From assembly GCF_008831285.2 (NCBI RefSeq), contig NC_045141.1, positions 13,502,106 through 13,566,105 of the forward strand: DNA of 64,000 nt, written 5' to 3'. The notes beneath the pieces were generated by a model. That model saw only the letters and a list, made by a program, of their open reading frames with translations, ran no database searches and was not told the origin of the DNA. Of the stretch, positions 33,393-44,960 are shown one piece after another (within the stretch, counting starts at the first letter, position 1; every line of letters starts with the position of its first letter). Origin of the DNA: Nymphaea colorata (taxonomy: Eukaryota > Streptophyta > Magnoliopsida > Nymphaeales > Nymphaeaceae). Made by a program: the position numbers and the translations under genes.

Positions 33393-33963
33393 CACTGAAT
33401 GAACAGTTTCATTCTGTTCTTTCTAATTCCAATCCCATTGTTTTAGTTTCTCTTCCCTCTTCTCCTTCCCCCTTAAAAAATTTTTTTTGAGAGCCACGTT
33501 TGTTTTTAACCTGAAAAAAATTACGCTGCACGGGATGTTCGGAGATGGCCTTCAAGTCCGTTTAGTATAATTTCATCAGTTCCTCATTTCTTAAAACTAA
33601 ACACAAAAGAATTTCATCCATGTTATGTTACTCCTTTATTTCATGGGAAAAAAAGTGTAAGCAAGCACAAAAAATTTACACTGAATGAACAGTTTCATTC
33701 TGTTCTTTCTAATTCCAATCCCATTGTTTTAGTTTCTCTTCCCTCTTCTCCTTCCCCCTTAAAATTTTTTTTTTGAGAGCCACGTTTGTTTAACCTGAAA
33801 AAAATTACGCTGCACGGGATGTTCGGAGATGGCCTTCAAGTCCGTTTAGTATAATTTCATCAGTTCCTCATTTCTTAAAACTAAACACAAAAGAATTTCA
33901 TCCATGTTATGTTACTCCTTTATTTCATGGGGAAAAAAATGTAAGCAAGCACAAAAAATTTAC
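33393..33963. repeat. Tandem duplication, 2 x ~286 bp, downstream of the 723-aa protein gene
   Basis: Copy 1 (33393–33678) and copy 2 (33679–33963) both start CACTGAATGAACAGTTTC and are almost identical; differences are mostly in homopolymer lengths. A short third partial match (CCATGTTATGTT) follows at about 33964. The first copy begins about 100 bp after the stop codon, so the duplication probably includes 3' UTR or polyadenylation DNA. Confidence 0.95.
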
Positions 33964-35069
33964 CCATGTTATGTTCCGATGGAAAAATATGCTTTCAAAT
34001 TACAACGCAGAGAGGGCCTCAGCATCAGCATAAAAAGAAAAACGACCTGGCCATTGAAACCCAACAGCCCCAAAACATATCCCACATACGTAGAACCACC
34101 CACAGTGCGCCAAAACAAAAGGATCTCTGCCCCTGTACCTTTAAGTTCCTATGAACCAGAATCATTTCTACGATCGGTTAATCCATATTTACTGAGAATC
34201 TTTCCCACATTCAAAGTAGCTAATGTGTAATATCTTTAGCAAGCTCTATATACATCTTAAACATAGAACATATTCCCAATCTCCAGAGCTTTCCTTCTCC
34301 TTGGATCATTCCAGCTAGGCGTCCTTTCCCAGCCTCTGTTGTTACTGAACATTTCTACCCAACCACTCACTTAACAAGTCCATCTCTGCTTGATCTCCAC
34401 CCTTCTGCCACTTTGACCTTTGCTCCTTCGTTTCCTTCCATACAGCCACCACTCTCATAATGGCATTCCATTTAACACGAAGGATCTGAATCAGGTTAGG
34501 ATCATTTTCTGTGCAAATTGTTCCTGTTATTGCCCATATCATCATTAGAACTGTTATGCATGTTTGTCAGACTATTGGTTTAGATGATTTTGCAGAGCTT
34601 ATTCCCATTTATCGTGGGCAACTTGATTTCTGTAGCTCGGCGATCTCCAGACTATCACTTTGAAAGGAAGAGTTCCAACACTTCTTCCTCAACCATCTGG
34701 GATGAATTTCAGCATTGAACCATCCTCGAATTCTTGTTTGACATCAGTACATGGAAATCTCCCTTTTCCAAATTTGTGCACCCACCAACCAGTTCCAGAT
34801 TTCTTTGGCTACCTTACATGTCAGGAAAAGGACCGGTTAGATTGACTTCCTGTTTTAAAGAGGCGGCATCTAATTGTGGGATGAATGCCTCTCTGTTGAA
34901 TTATGTCGTGTGAGTAGACATGAACAGTCTCGGCACCAGCAAGCCTTCTATGTTGATGACATGACCTTTTATTATAAAGTGCAACATTTTACTTCTTTAG
35001 CAGCCTTAGCCTTTCTCCACAATGGCGCAGTCAACTTCAGTGTTCTTCAGATTTGGTTTCTGAACTCTT
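33964..35069. other. Intergenic, no supported gene
   Basis: Short frames on both strands (for example around 34342–34545 minus and 34660–34845 plus) have no recognisable domain, and I do not call them genes. Confidence 0.4.
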
Positions 35070-35604
35070 GTTGTAAGTTTTATTTGTAAAGTCTTTTATA
35101 AATTATCGTAGTTTATATTTGAAACACTTGCGTATGTTTTTGATTGCTTAGTTAAAGCCATTTAGTGAGCTATTTTGATTTTGTTAGTGAGACTTAGACA
35201 AGTTATTATTTAAAATATTTGGCGGACGAAGATTCTACTAGATTTTCTCCACATAACTATTGAATATCATTTGCATTCAGATCTTGTGGGCATTGATATT
35301 TAAGTATATGTGAGCCCAAATGTTTTTACTTTGGGTATCAAGTGAGGTTCAGTCCAAGAGCCAATATCTAGATCCAGTGGTGAAGCTATTTGGGTTAATA
35401 TATATTATGATTATATCCTGAGATTATGATGGCATTATAAGTTGCATTAAACGATATTGCAAAACTTAATAATATTAATTATAGATTTTCAAAAATTTTG
35501 CATGGAATCATATTTTTTAAGACAGGAATTGTAAGACATAATATTGGGGTTAGATACTAATATTCTTATTGAGGAAGATGCTAAAAAGAAACAACTTGTT
35601 AAAG
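35070..35604 (+). repeat. Left arm of a large inverted repeat: copia LTR end, primer site and gag start
   Basis: Bases ~35070–35330 resemble the 3' part of the LTR that fills the right arm. A degenerate primer-binding site (GGGTATCA) lies at 35333–35340. From about 35427 the sequence is a diverged copy of the copia gag start at 37183 (ATTATGATGGCATTA..., TTGCATTAAACGATATTG, GACAGGAATTGTAAGA). The arm ends GATGCTAAAAAGAAAC...TTAAAG and faces its inverted partner across about 35 bp. Not coding now. Confidence 0.8.
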
Positions 35605-35639
35605 TTAGGAAAGCTTTATTTGTGGTTAAGTTTTCTCAG

Positions 35640-36182
35640 CTTTAACAAGTCATTTCTTTTTAGCATCTTCAAGAGTAGAAATATTAGTATGTCATACCAA
35701 TACTAGATTTCATAATCTCTGTCGTAAAAGATATGATTCCATACAAGATTTCTAATATCTATAATTACTATTGTCAAGTTTTTCAATATTGTTCAATGTA
35801 ACTGTTAATGTTATCATAAATGTTATGATATAATCATAATATACATTAACCCACATAATTTCACAACTAGATCTAGATATAGACCCTTCGACTGAATCTG
35901 ACTCTGATACCAAATGTAAAAAAAATTGTGTCCAGATATCACCCACAAGATCCAAATCCAAATGATATTCAATAGTTATGCAGAAAAAATAAAACAGAAT
36001 ATCGATATCTCAAATAGTTTAAATAATAAACTTGACAGAGTTTCACTAAGTAAATCTCAATAACAAAATAAAAATAGCTCACGAAGTGGCTAAGTAAGCA
36101 ACCAAAAAATATATGCAAATGCTTCAAATCTTAAACTACTATCATTTATAAAAAAAACTTTACAAAGAAAATTTACGACAAA
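35640..36182 (-). repeat. Right arm of the inverted repeat (gag start and LTR, minus strand)
   Basis: Read on the minus strand this matches 35070–35604 block by block. Shared or near-shared phrases are CTTGTTAAAG, ATGGAATCATAT, TATATTATGATTATATC, CATAACTATTGAATATCATTTG, TTAGTGAGCTATTTTGATTTTG (near), and TTTGTAAAGT. The minus frame still encodes VTLNNIEKLDNSNY, matching the gag start of the intact neighbour. Confidence 0.8.
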
Positions 36183-36432
36183 CAGGTAATGAGCTTCCTC
36201 ACCGAAACATCGCCACGCAACTTTACTTACACCAGCTGACGAAATGGGCACACCGACAACTTCATTGACTTGAGACTCACTTAAGACTCTCACTTGACAC
36301 ATGCAACAAAGGACTAAGTCCCTATTTATAATGGTGGGAGGCGTTGGTAGAGACTATGGGCTCACCAACAAACAAGAGAGAACCTAAGTTTTCCCGACTC
36401 TTCCATGAAGTCGGTCAGTAAAGATCCCAACA
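35915..36432 (-). mobile_element. LTR of a copia relic (minus strand), 518 bp
   Basis: On the minus strand it starts TGTTGGGATC at 36432, has TATAAATA at 36330–36323, and ends ACA at 35915. Directly inside is a primer-binding-like TTTGGTATCAGAG (35913–35901). It is related to, but clearly diverged from, the LTRs of the element at 36542. Only the gag start of its internal region remains. Confidence 0.7.
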
Positions 36433-36541
36433 AGATGGCTCTCACACCAAAGCAGCAGTCACCAAAGCAGCAGTCCTGGACCTTTGGGAGGGTTGGACCT
36501 TCACTCGGACAATGAGATGAGTCTAATGCTCACCTGAAACA

Positions 36542-37119
36542 TGTAGAGTCATCACCGACTCTTGGGAATAGTCGAGAAGAACAAGAGGCTACGATTCCTT
36601 TTTGTAAGTCGGTGGAGGTAATGATTACAAATAAAAAAAAAAAATATTAAGAATGTGGTGGAAACGTCCACCACCGATTACTCCTCCCTATAAATAGGGA
36701 TGGAGGGCATAGCGTGTGAGCATGGAAAGTGAGTTGCTCACTTGGTGAGCTTGAGTGTAATGTGTGTGAAAGAGTGAGCGTGTGTGAAAAACTTGTGAGG
36801 TTGAGTGATCTTGGGTGTGCTCAATTTATGAGCTAGAGTGTGTTAGTTCGTGTGTTCACTTTGTGAACTCGAGTTAAAGTTTCAAGTGTATGCTGCAAAG
36901 CGTTGGGTATGTTAGCTCACTGCGTGAGTCGAGGTGAGTTTTTTTAAACCCTCTTTTGTAATATCCAGTTTGATGAATAAATAGTTTGTTTGTTCAAGTA
37001 TACTTTGCCAAGTTATTATTGAGTATCAGTTTGGACGTCGAGACTCTGCTGGATTTTCTCCGTATAAATTCGAGTTTGTAGCTGAGTTATATTTAGGGCC
37101 CGCATTACGTTTCCCAACA
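36542..37119 (+). repeat. 5' LTR of the complete copia element
   Basis: 578 bp, TG...CA. TATAAATA lies at 36689–36696, inside the palindromic context CCCTATAAATAGGG. A short inverted repeat GGTGGAAACGTCCACC lies upstream of the TATA box. Confidence 0.95.
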
Positions 37120-37121
37120 AG

Positions 37122-37133
37122 TGGTATCAGAGC
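37122..37133 (+). other. Primer-binding site of the complete copia element
   Basis: TGGTATCAGAGC, an exact 12-nt match to the usual complement of plant initiator methionine tRNA, two bases after the LTR. Confidence 0.9.
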
Positions 37134-37182
37134 GAGGTTCTGTCCGAGGGCCGATTTATTGGAATAGATATATCCTGAAATT

Positions 37183-38020
37183 ATGGCGGCATTAGCAGTT
37201 GCATTAAACAATATTGAGAAACTTAACAATAGCAATTATGGCTATTGGAAATCCTGTATGGAGTCGTATTTTCTAGGACAGGAATTATGGGAGATAGTAT
37301 TGGGATCAGACACTAATATTCCTGTCGACGAGGAAGCGAAGAAGAAATAGATGATCAAAGCAGGAAAAGCTTTATTTGCAATTAAGGTATCAATCGAGAA
37401 AGATTTATTAGAACATATACGAGATGCTACGACTCCTAAAGAAGCATGGGATGCTTTTGCAACCTTATTTTCACGAGCTAATGATGCCCGCCTACAATTG
37501 TTAGAAAATGAGTTAGCTACGTTAACTCAGGAAAACATGTTGATAGCAGAGTATTTTATGAATGGTAAAAACATTTGTAGGGAGATATCTCAAATTGACC
37601 CTGAGTCTAAGATTAGTGAGGCCCGTATGCGGAGAATTCTTATTCGCGGACTTCGTCCAGAATTTGGCAGTTTCATAATTGGTGTTCTGGCCAGTTCAAC
37701 CAACTTTTTTGAAGTTAGAAAATCTCTTGATCAATCAAGAAACGTTAGCAAAGCAAATGGTTGGGCTTTCTCTCAAAGGAAATAATGAGGAGGCTTTGTT
37801 TAGTAAGGGTCAGAGATCACGTTGGCCAGCTAAGCCAGTCATTAAGTCTCTAAGTAGGAACATTGGTGAAAAGAAAGAGAAAAATGTAGAAAAGAAAACA
37901 AGAGAAACTACAAAGCAGTGGAGACCAAAGGTGAAATGTTTTAGATGTGGAAAATTGGGTCATATTGCTCGTGACTACAGAGTCAGAATGCATGAAGGTA
38001 ATACAGTCACGACAAGTAAG
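37183..38020 (+). pseudogene. Copia gag with two lesions and an altered zinc knuckle
   Basis: ATG at 37183 starts a gag of UBN2 type (ALNNIEKLNNSNYGYWKS, then LWEIVLG). An in-frame TAG at 37348–37350 interrupts it. The frame resumes at 37351 through DLLEHIRDATTPKEAWDAF, then shifts by one near 37680. In the new frame it reads PVQPTFLKLENLL and on to the knuckle CFRCGKLGHIARDY (about 37936–37977). The fourth zinc ligand, normally Cys, is Tyr (TAC at 37975–37977). Both the breaks and the lost ligand predict a non-functional Gag. Confidence 0.85.
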
Positions 38021-39551
38021 CAACATGGGGGAGCTAATGAAGTTGTACAGAAAAATTCATTTCTGTACTCAATGGAGGTTAAAGAGGATGTTAAACAAGA
38101 AAGATGCAATTCCGCCCATATAAAACCTCCAAAAGAAAAAGAAGAGAAGATCAATTATCAAACTGATTGGATAATTGATTCTGGATGCTCAAATCATATG
38201 ACTGGTGATGAGAGCAAGTTTATAAGTATGAAAGAATATGATGGAAATTGAGTTGTTGTTACTGCTAACAACACAAAGCTCCCAGTGGCACATATTGGAG
38301 AAGCAGAGGTTGTAGCTAACTTTGGTAAAGACCGGATTTTACGGAACGTTTACCATGTTCCAGGAATGACAAAGAATTTGTTGTCTGTGCCACAACTAAC
38401 AGCTTTAGGGCACTATGTTTTGTTCGGCCCAAATGATGTGAAAGTTTATAAAGACGAAGATATTCAAGGAACTCCCGTGTTTGAAGGAAGAAAAGTTGAG
38501 TCAATATATGTCTTGTCAGCAGAAATAGCATATATTGACAAAGCAAAGAAGCATGACACTGCAGATATCTGGCATGAGAAACTCGCTCATGTTGGATACA
38601 ACAAACTTCGGAAGATGTCTAATAAGGGGCAGTTGATTGGTCTGCCCAAGCTTGAGGTCCGAACTGACAAAGTATGCCCAGGATGCGCCATTCGAAATTG
38701 TGCATTCAGACGTATTCGGCAAAGTACCAGACCCATCAGTTGGAGGTAAGTGGTATTTTATCACTTTTATTGATGACTTTTCAAGGTATACTTGGGTCTA
38801 TTTTATGAAAGAAAAGTCTGAAGCACTTGAAAAGTTTAAAGAATTTCACCAAATGGTGCAAAAAGAACTTGGGCATAGAATTCGGTGTCTACGAACCGAT
38901 AATGGTGGCGAATATACATCAGACATGTTTATGACATACTTGAGGCAGCATGGTATTCGTAGGCAATTCACATGTGCCTATACGCCACAACAAAATTGAG
39001 TGGCAGAAAGAAAAAAACGTCACATAGCAGAAACGTGCCGAAGCATGATGCATGCAAAGAATATGCTACCAAGATTTTGGGCCGAGTGTGTCAGCACCGC
39101 TGTACACGTAATTAATCGACTACCAATGCCGAGATTTAATTTTAAATCTCCATATGAAATGTTTTATAAAAAGAAGCCATCTGTGAGTTATTTTCGAGTA
39201 TTTGGTTGTGTTTGTTATGTCTTTATATCTGAGCAGCACATGACTAAGTTTGACAAAAAAGCGCAGAGGTGTGTCTTTGTTGGATATGATACATATCGGA
39301 AGGGATGGAGATGTGCTAATCCTAGCACAGGACAAGTTTACGTTTCTCGTGACGTCATCTTCGATGAAGCATCATCGTGGTGGACAGAAGAAAAGAAGAC
39401 GCTTCCAGACTCTCCATTTCTTGAAAGAGACGTTCAAAACAAAATACAATTTGAGATGAATCAAGGAGAGCATGAGCTTGAAGACACAGAAGCAAGACAA
39501 CCAGATAAAGAAGTTCATTGCCCAAGGCAAGAAGAACGTGCAGATCCATGA
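38021..39551 (+). pseudogene. Copia protease and integrase, with stops and one deletion
   Basis: The protease active site DSGCSNHMTG lies at about 38176. A TGA stands at 38249–38251. Pre-integrase follows (DIWHEKLAHVGYNKLRKMS, CPGC), then a small deletion with frame change near 38690. Integrase has HSDVFGKV and RTDNGGEYTS (the first two catalytic Asp), then TPQQN followed by TGA (38997–38999) where the family has Gly, then VAERKKRHIAE. The C-terminal part is intact up to a further TGA at 39549–39551. Confidence 0.85.
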
Positions 39552-39701
39552 AGAACAGGAGTCAGTCCAATCCAACAAAGAACTGCAGAAGAAGAAAGAC
39601 CATTACAATTTGAAGAGCCAGAAGTAGCATCCATAACACTAAGAAGATCAACAAGAATACCAAAACCAAATCCCAAGTATGCAGATGCAGACTGTGCCAT
39701 C

Positions 39702-41264
39702 ATGAAAGAGATCGAGCCAGCTTCCTTTGAAGAAGCAAAAGATGTTGAAAAGTGGCAATCAGCAATGAAAGATGAAATGAAGTCATTAGAACATAACGAA
39801 ACCTGGGAACTCGTACCAAAGCCTGCAGAAGTAAAGCCCATTACTTGTAAGTGGGTTTACAAAATAAAAAGAAAGACAGATGGCTCAGTTGATAGATACA
39901 AGGCTCGACTAGTCGCGAGAGGATTTTCTCAGCAGTATAATATTGACTTTGAAGAAACTTTTAGTCCTGTTGCGAAGATTACATCCGTACGTATTCTGAT
40001 AGCCATTGCTGCAAGCAAATCCTGGAAACTATGGCAAATGGATGTAAAAAATGCTTTCTTATATGGAGATCTTGACCATGAAATCTATATGGAGAAGCCT
40101 CAAGGATTCAAATCTTCGAACAAACCAGACTACGTCTGCAAGTTAAGAAAAGCAATCTATGGACTGAAACAAGCACCAAGAGCATGGTACGGGAAAATAG
40201 TTGAATTTTTGGTGTTTAGTGGATTTCAAGTCTCCTCAGCAGATTCAAGTCTCTTCGTCAAGGCAAGAGGTACGAAACTTACTATTTTGTTAATTTATGT
40301 TGATGATTTAATTATTACTGGAGATGACAATGAAGAAATTAATCTCATTCGTGAACATTTCACGGTGAGATTCGAAATGAAAGAGCTAGGGGAGTTGCGA
40401 CACTTCCTTGGATTGGAAATTGATTACGAAACTCAAGGATTATTTTTAAGTCAAAAGAAGTATGCTCATGACTTACTACGTAAGTATGGTATGCTCAGTT
40501 GCAAACCTATCTCAACACCAATTGAGATAAATGCAAAACTTAGAGTTGATGAAGGAGACAGGCTGGACGATGTTACTATGTATCGACAACTGGTTGGAAG
40601 CCTAATCTACTTAACATTATCAAGACCAGACATTGCCTATGCAGTTGATGTTGTGAGCAAGTTTATGCAAACTCCAAGGAAGCCACATTTAGAAGCACTA
40701 AAAAGAATATTAAGGTATATCAAAGGAACTATTGACTTTGGTATACTTTATGAGAAGGGACCAACTTGTCAAGTTGTTGGTCATTGTGATGCGGATTATG
40801 CTGGAGACTTATCCACTCGAACATCAACCACTGGATATACGTTTAGTCTTGGAAGCGGTGCGATTTCATGGTGTAGTAAGAGACAGCCAACAGTTTCACT
40901 GTCTACAACCGAAGCAGAGTTTAGAGCAGCATCTCAAGCAGCACAAGAATGTGTGTGGTTGATGCGACTACTGAAAGACATCAAACAAGATGTGGATTAT
41001 GCAGTCAGAATCTACTGCGACAATCAGAGTGCAATTAGACTGGCAGAAAATCCTGTCTTCCATGCTCGAACAAAACACATAGAGGTAAAACATCATTTTA
41101 TCAGAGAGAAGGTACTCAAAGGAGAGATTCAATTGCAGCCAATTGCTTCAGAAGAGCAAGTTGCTGACATCTTCACCAAAGGCTTACCGGTACAAACATT
41201 CATCAAGCTAAGAAGAATGTTAAGAGTCCTGAGTCGAGAGTCGGTAATGAGGGGGAGATTGTAG
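39702..41264 (+). CDS. Copia reverse transcriptase–RNase H, intact 520-codon frame
   Basis: The frame, in phase with integrase after the TGA at 39549, holds complete [62 protein letters not shown] and the catalytic [13 protein letters not shown] (about 40300). RNase H follows with [52 protein letters not shown] and ADIFTKGLP. The stop is TAG at 41262–41264, just inside the 3' LTR. In the living element this would be the C-terminal part of one Gag–Pol polyprotein, so the start listed is the first ATG of the frame, not a natural start. Confidence 0.9.
   Translation: MKEIEPASFEEAKDVEKWQSAMKDEMKSLEHNETWELVPKPAEVKPITCKWVYKIKRKTDGSVDRYKARLVARGFSQQYNIDFEETFSPVAKITSVRILIAIAASKSWKLWQMDVKNAFLYGDLDHEIYMEKPQGFKSSNKPDYVCKLRKAIYGLKQAPRAWYGKIVEFLVFSGFQVSSADSSLFVKARGTKLTILLIYVDDLIITGDDNEEINLIREHFTVRFEMKELGELRHFLGLEIDYETQGLFLSQKKYAHDLLRKYGMLSCKPISTPIEINAKLRVDEGDRLDDVTMYRQLVGSLIYLTLSRPDIAYAVDVVSKFMQTPRKPHLEALKRILRYIKGTIDFGILYEKGPTCQVVGHCDADYAGDLSTRTSTTGYTFSLGSGAISWCSKRQPTVSLSTTEAEFRAASQAAQECVWLMRLLKDIKQDVDYAVRIYCDNQSAIRLAENPVFHARTKHIEVKHHFIREKVLKGEIQLQPIASEEQVADIFTKGLPVQTFIKLRRMLRVLSRESVMRGRL
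41247..41259 (+). other. Polypurine tract of the complete copia element
   Basis: ATGAGGGGGAGAT directly precedes the 3' LTR. Confidence 0.8.
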
Positions 41265-41868
41265 AGTCATCACCGACTCTTGGGAATAGTCGAGAAGAAC
41301 CAAGAGGCTACGAGCCTCTTCCTTTTTGTAAGTCGGTGGAGGTAATGATTACAAATAAAAAAAAAAAAATTATTAAGAATGTGGTGGAAACGTCCACCAC
41401 CGACTACTCCTCCCTATAAATAGGGATGGAGGGCATAGCGTGTGAGCATGGAAAGTGAGTTGCTCACTTGGTGAGCTTGAGTGTAATGTGTGTGAAAGAG
41501 TGAGCGTGTGTGAAAAACTTGTGAGGTTGAGTGATCTTGGGTGTTCACTTTGTGAGTTGGGGTGTGTGCTCAATTTATGAGCTAGAGTGTGTTAGTTCGT
41601 GTGTTCACTTTGTGAACTCGAGTTAAAGTTTCAAGTGTATGCTGCAAGGCGTTGGGTATGTTAGCTCACTGCGTGAGTCGAGGTGAGTTTTCTTAAGCCC
41701 TCTTTTGTAATATCCAGTTTGATGAATAAATAGTTTTCTTGTTCAAGTATACTTTGCCAAGTTATTATTGAGTATCAGTTTGGACGTCGAGACTCTGCTG
41801 GATTTTCTCCGTATAAATTCGAGTTTGTAGCTGAATTATATTTAGGGCCCGCATTACGTTTCCCAACA
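41260..41868 (+). repeat. 3' LTR of the complete copia element
   Basis: 609 bp, against 578 bp for the 5' LTR. Much of the difference is an extra ~24-bp unit near 41543 (a variant of GTGTTCACTTTGTGA, also present downstream), plus small indels near 41310. TATAAATA at 41415–41422. Confidence 0.95.
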
Positions 41869-42350
41869 AAACAAAACCAAAACGAAAGGGCCCTCGCACG
41901 TTACATAAAGCACCCAGGCAAGTCTTGCATGCAGGAGCCCGACTCCTTCTGGACTTCATTAGTTTTCCAGATTAAACAGTCATTTATCACTATCATTATA
42001 TATTAAACACTCTTTATCACTACCAAGCTGAACCTTTTATGTTAAACCTTTTAAATTTCAAGGGAGAAAAAAGGTAGGCACTGAGAGATTCTCACTGCTA
42101 CTGATCTTTTTTCTCTCAAAACCTGAAGTTTATTAGCCGCCCCTTGAATAATGTCGAACACTGTTGTATTTGCAAAATAAAGTGGGAAAAAAATTTGACG
42201 AAGAGGGAAGGGGGTAAAGGGAGGAGTTAGGAGTCTTAGCATCATATAACAGTTTTTTTGGGAGCTTATCAAGAAGTATGGGATCTCGAAATTGTGGGTT
42301 GTTTTGATTGAATTCTGTTGTTCATACCTGGTCATCTACAAGATCTCAAC

Positions 42351-42444
42351 AGTACCGACTTCGTAAAATTGGATGTTCAGTTCACACTTGTTTCATTAGT
42401 ACTGACTTCATAAAATTGGATGTTCAGTTCACATTTGTTTCATT
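42351..42444. repeat. Tandem duplication, 2 x 47 bp
   Basis: AGTACCGACTTCGTAAAATT...TTTCATT and AGTACTGACTTCATAAAATT...TTTCATT stand side by side, with three or four mismatches. Confidence 0.9.
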
Positions 42445-43305
42445 GTTAAATGTGCTTAAGGAACTATTAGTTGGCAAACCTGTGACTCGGACTCACATCG
42501 ACAGTTGACCGGGTTATTCGGTCAGCGAGTTGACTCATCGACTCAGTCGACTTCTGAAATAACCATTATGTAAATTACTGCAGCTGAACCGGATGAGTCA
42601 GAGCCGAGTCAAGAGCGAGTCAGGGACGAGCCAAACCAACTTTTACTTGTGGCCAGAATTTGTAGGGATCCGAGCTGACTCGGGCAATTCTTAAGCCAAC
42701 TATGCTATTAGTTGAGGATAATGTCATGGTTTATGCTTTCAAATAGAGGTTACTAGCAATGTGAGATTTGCAAGAGATGATGGAACCTAAAATCTAGACT
42801 AGAGCTAGCTTAATGACTAAGAGTGTGGAGGGTTTTTATGACATGAACAACTCAACCATGGCTGCATTGGTTTTAATGTGTGACTTAACCTCACGATTAT
42901 GGGTAGCCCCAAGGCATTTTGGTGCACTCTCTGGGCGGAGGCTGATAGATAGACTGGTTTCTAGTTCCTGGTTCGTGTGGCATGAGTGCTACCTCTTGCT
43001 TATGCTGATGCATGCTAAGGGTTTTATATTGTCATGTATAGAGCCAGAAATTTTTCATGAGGGGGGCTAATTAATAATTTCAAACTTTTAATACAGGCCA
43101 AAATATATATTTTTTTAAATTTTATATAAGATAAATAAAATTTTTAAAATTTTAAATGTAAATTTTTAAAAAGACAAATTTGAGAGCGGGGGTGCATGGG
43201 CCCTGATAGAGTCTCTCGTGCTCAGTGTCAAATAAGTAACTAAAAAAAATCATGACTTTGGATAAAAGTGGAGTCGTAATTAATTGATTGGAATTTAAAA
43301 ATAGT

Positions 43306-43728
43306 GATGTCAATAGATGAGACTTTAATCGAATGTACTCTCTTAATATATCTGCTTTTTAGATATTCACATAATCGGATTCAAACGAAAATAAAGTCTA
43401 TCCAGATCTGAATCCAACATTTAAATTTATATCTGGATATGAATCCAATTTCTAAGCCAAATCTGAACCACAGTATAATATGTTATGAACTGACTTTGAA
43501 AAGGTATGGACATTGGATATAGGATATTTATTTAAAACTAAATATGACCCCATTCCAAATCCTCATATGATCAGACATTCGTTTCAACTGAAGCCGAATT
43601 TAGTTGCATAACATTTCTTAAATCCAAATGTAATCTGATTTTGCAATCAGATGTTAAATTTTTTCATATCCATTTTCCATGAAGCGATTCAGTTATGTAT
43701 CACATCCAAATCAGATTTATTGACATCC
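43306..43728. mobile_element. Probable non-autonomous DNA transposon
   Basis: The left end is GATGTCAATAGATGAG. The right end read inverted is GGATGTCAATAAATCTGA. The inside is non-coding and contains repeated GGATTCA/TGAATCC, ATCTGGATATG and CCAAATCTGA phrases. A TSD could not be fixed. Confidence 0.5.
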
Positions 43729-44960
43729 TTATCTATAGATCCAGATGGCTAGGAATGTGAGGTCTCTAAGGGATGATGGGACCTGAAATCCAGGGATTAT
43801 GCGGTTAAACCACTTCCCCAAAAAGATGAAACAAGTTGAAGTCGTGCACCAGGCCTTATAATTTTGACTGTAAAAACGAGGAGCGTGAATAAGCTCAAGA
43901 AAGCTCATTATTAATGTACATATTACATGCACCTGCACTCTTTAATTTATCAGAAATCGATCTTGGACAATAAAGGTTCTTCCTTGACCGGTGCTTGAAC
44001 GGATAGTTGTATATACTGAGTCAATAGATTGTTTACTGCAATTCTGCAAGAAATGAGTTGACAGATTTTTAGTTGCATGTGATGCCAATATCATAAGTTC
44101 TGAACGCCTGGTGAACCGTCAAAAGCTTCACTGCAACGATGCTAAGCCTCTGTCCAGCCACATGAAGGATGGCATTTTTTTTTTTTTGTGTAGCCGTCAT
44201 GACAACCCAAGTGTTGCTCATGATGTCTTGCTTTTTACTCAAATCTCAAAGCAACCCTAGACCCTAGGGACTGAAAGGAGTGTTCGGTACATCCATACCT
44301 TCAATTCAATCCAAGATGAAGAAATACTTTTTTTTCGTTCTCGAGAATAATCAAGTTTGATGTCTAGATTGCCTATAAGTAGAACCACACACCTTCTTCG
44401 GACATCAAATCTTCTTCAGACATCAAATGCAAAAACTAAAGAAGACCCAAGATTTTATGGCCGTAGAGAAAAGGAGTATTAGTGTCCCCCACAAACCTGC
44501 AGCTGATATCAAGATAAGGTCGTAGCTTCCTTCCACGGAATAGCTTATTCCTGACCTATAACGTCAAACGAAAGCCAATGGTGGAAGGAAGATGCTTTTT
44601 AAGTAGTTGACTGCACTTATCTAAGCTGACAATTCGATTTGGTGAGTTGGGAGAGCTCCAACACACAGTCAAGGTGCGGTGCACGTACAAAAAACCTCCT
44701 TAAAGAGGCAATGTTACATTGTATGAAAGGAATAAGGTATAGACTGAAGTACTTCCAACGAACATCAGCTGCACTTGCAGAAAAAGTATTGCTTGTGAAA
44801 CTACCAGCAAAAGCATGCTCTAAGCCATTTTATTCCTCGAACGGACCTCTTGGTTCAAGTATTCAAAGTACAAAACAAATCATTATTTTTTAAGTGTGTA
44901 AGTACCAACTGACTTGGACACTCATCGCACATGCAGTACAATGCAGGTCAGCCAGTGCCC

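Larger units (their letters stand above)
36542..41868 (+). mobile_element. Ty1/copia retrotransposon (TNT1-94-like), structurally complete, 5.3 kb
   Basis: Two LTRs (36542–37119 and 41260–41868) both begin TGTAGAGTCATCACCGACTC and end TTCCCAACA. The 5-bp target duplication AAACA flanks them (36537–36541 and 41869–41873). A primer-binding site, gag, protease, integrase, RT, RNase H and polypurine tract follow in copia order. LTRs are nearly identical apart from small indels and a ~24-bp insertion in the right LTR, so insertion is fairly recent. The upstream half carries several stops and frameshifts, but RT–RNase H is one open frame. It stands 110 bp from the end of the older inverted copia relic. 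Confidence 0.97.
41874..44600. other. Intergenic region with several small repeats
   Basis: No gene. Contents: a 47-bp tandem duplication (42351–42444); a GAGTC/GACTC-rich stretch (about 42500–42680); an AT-rich MITE-like relic (about 43037–43205, with AGAGCCAGAAATTTTT and the core seen in hAT-type copies); a MITE candidate at 43306–43728. Confidence 0.5.

Noticed and set aside
33904-34845. Several open frames of 60–110 codons on both strands
   Set aside because: They overlap the 286-bp tandem duplication or have no domain, no splice partners and biased low-complexity composition.
44639-44893. 84-codon plus-strand frame
   Set aside because: It is antisense to the probable 3' UTR of the AP-1 sigma gene, with no motif.
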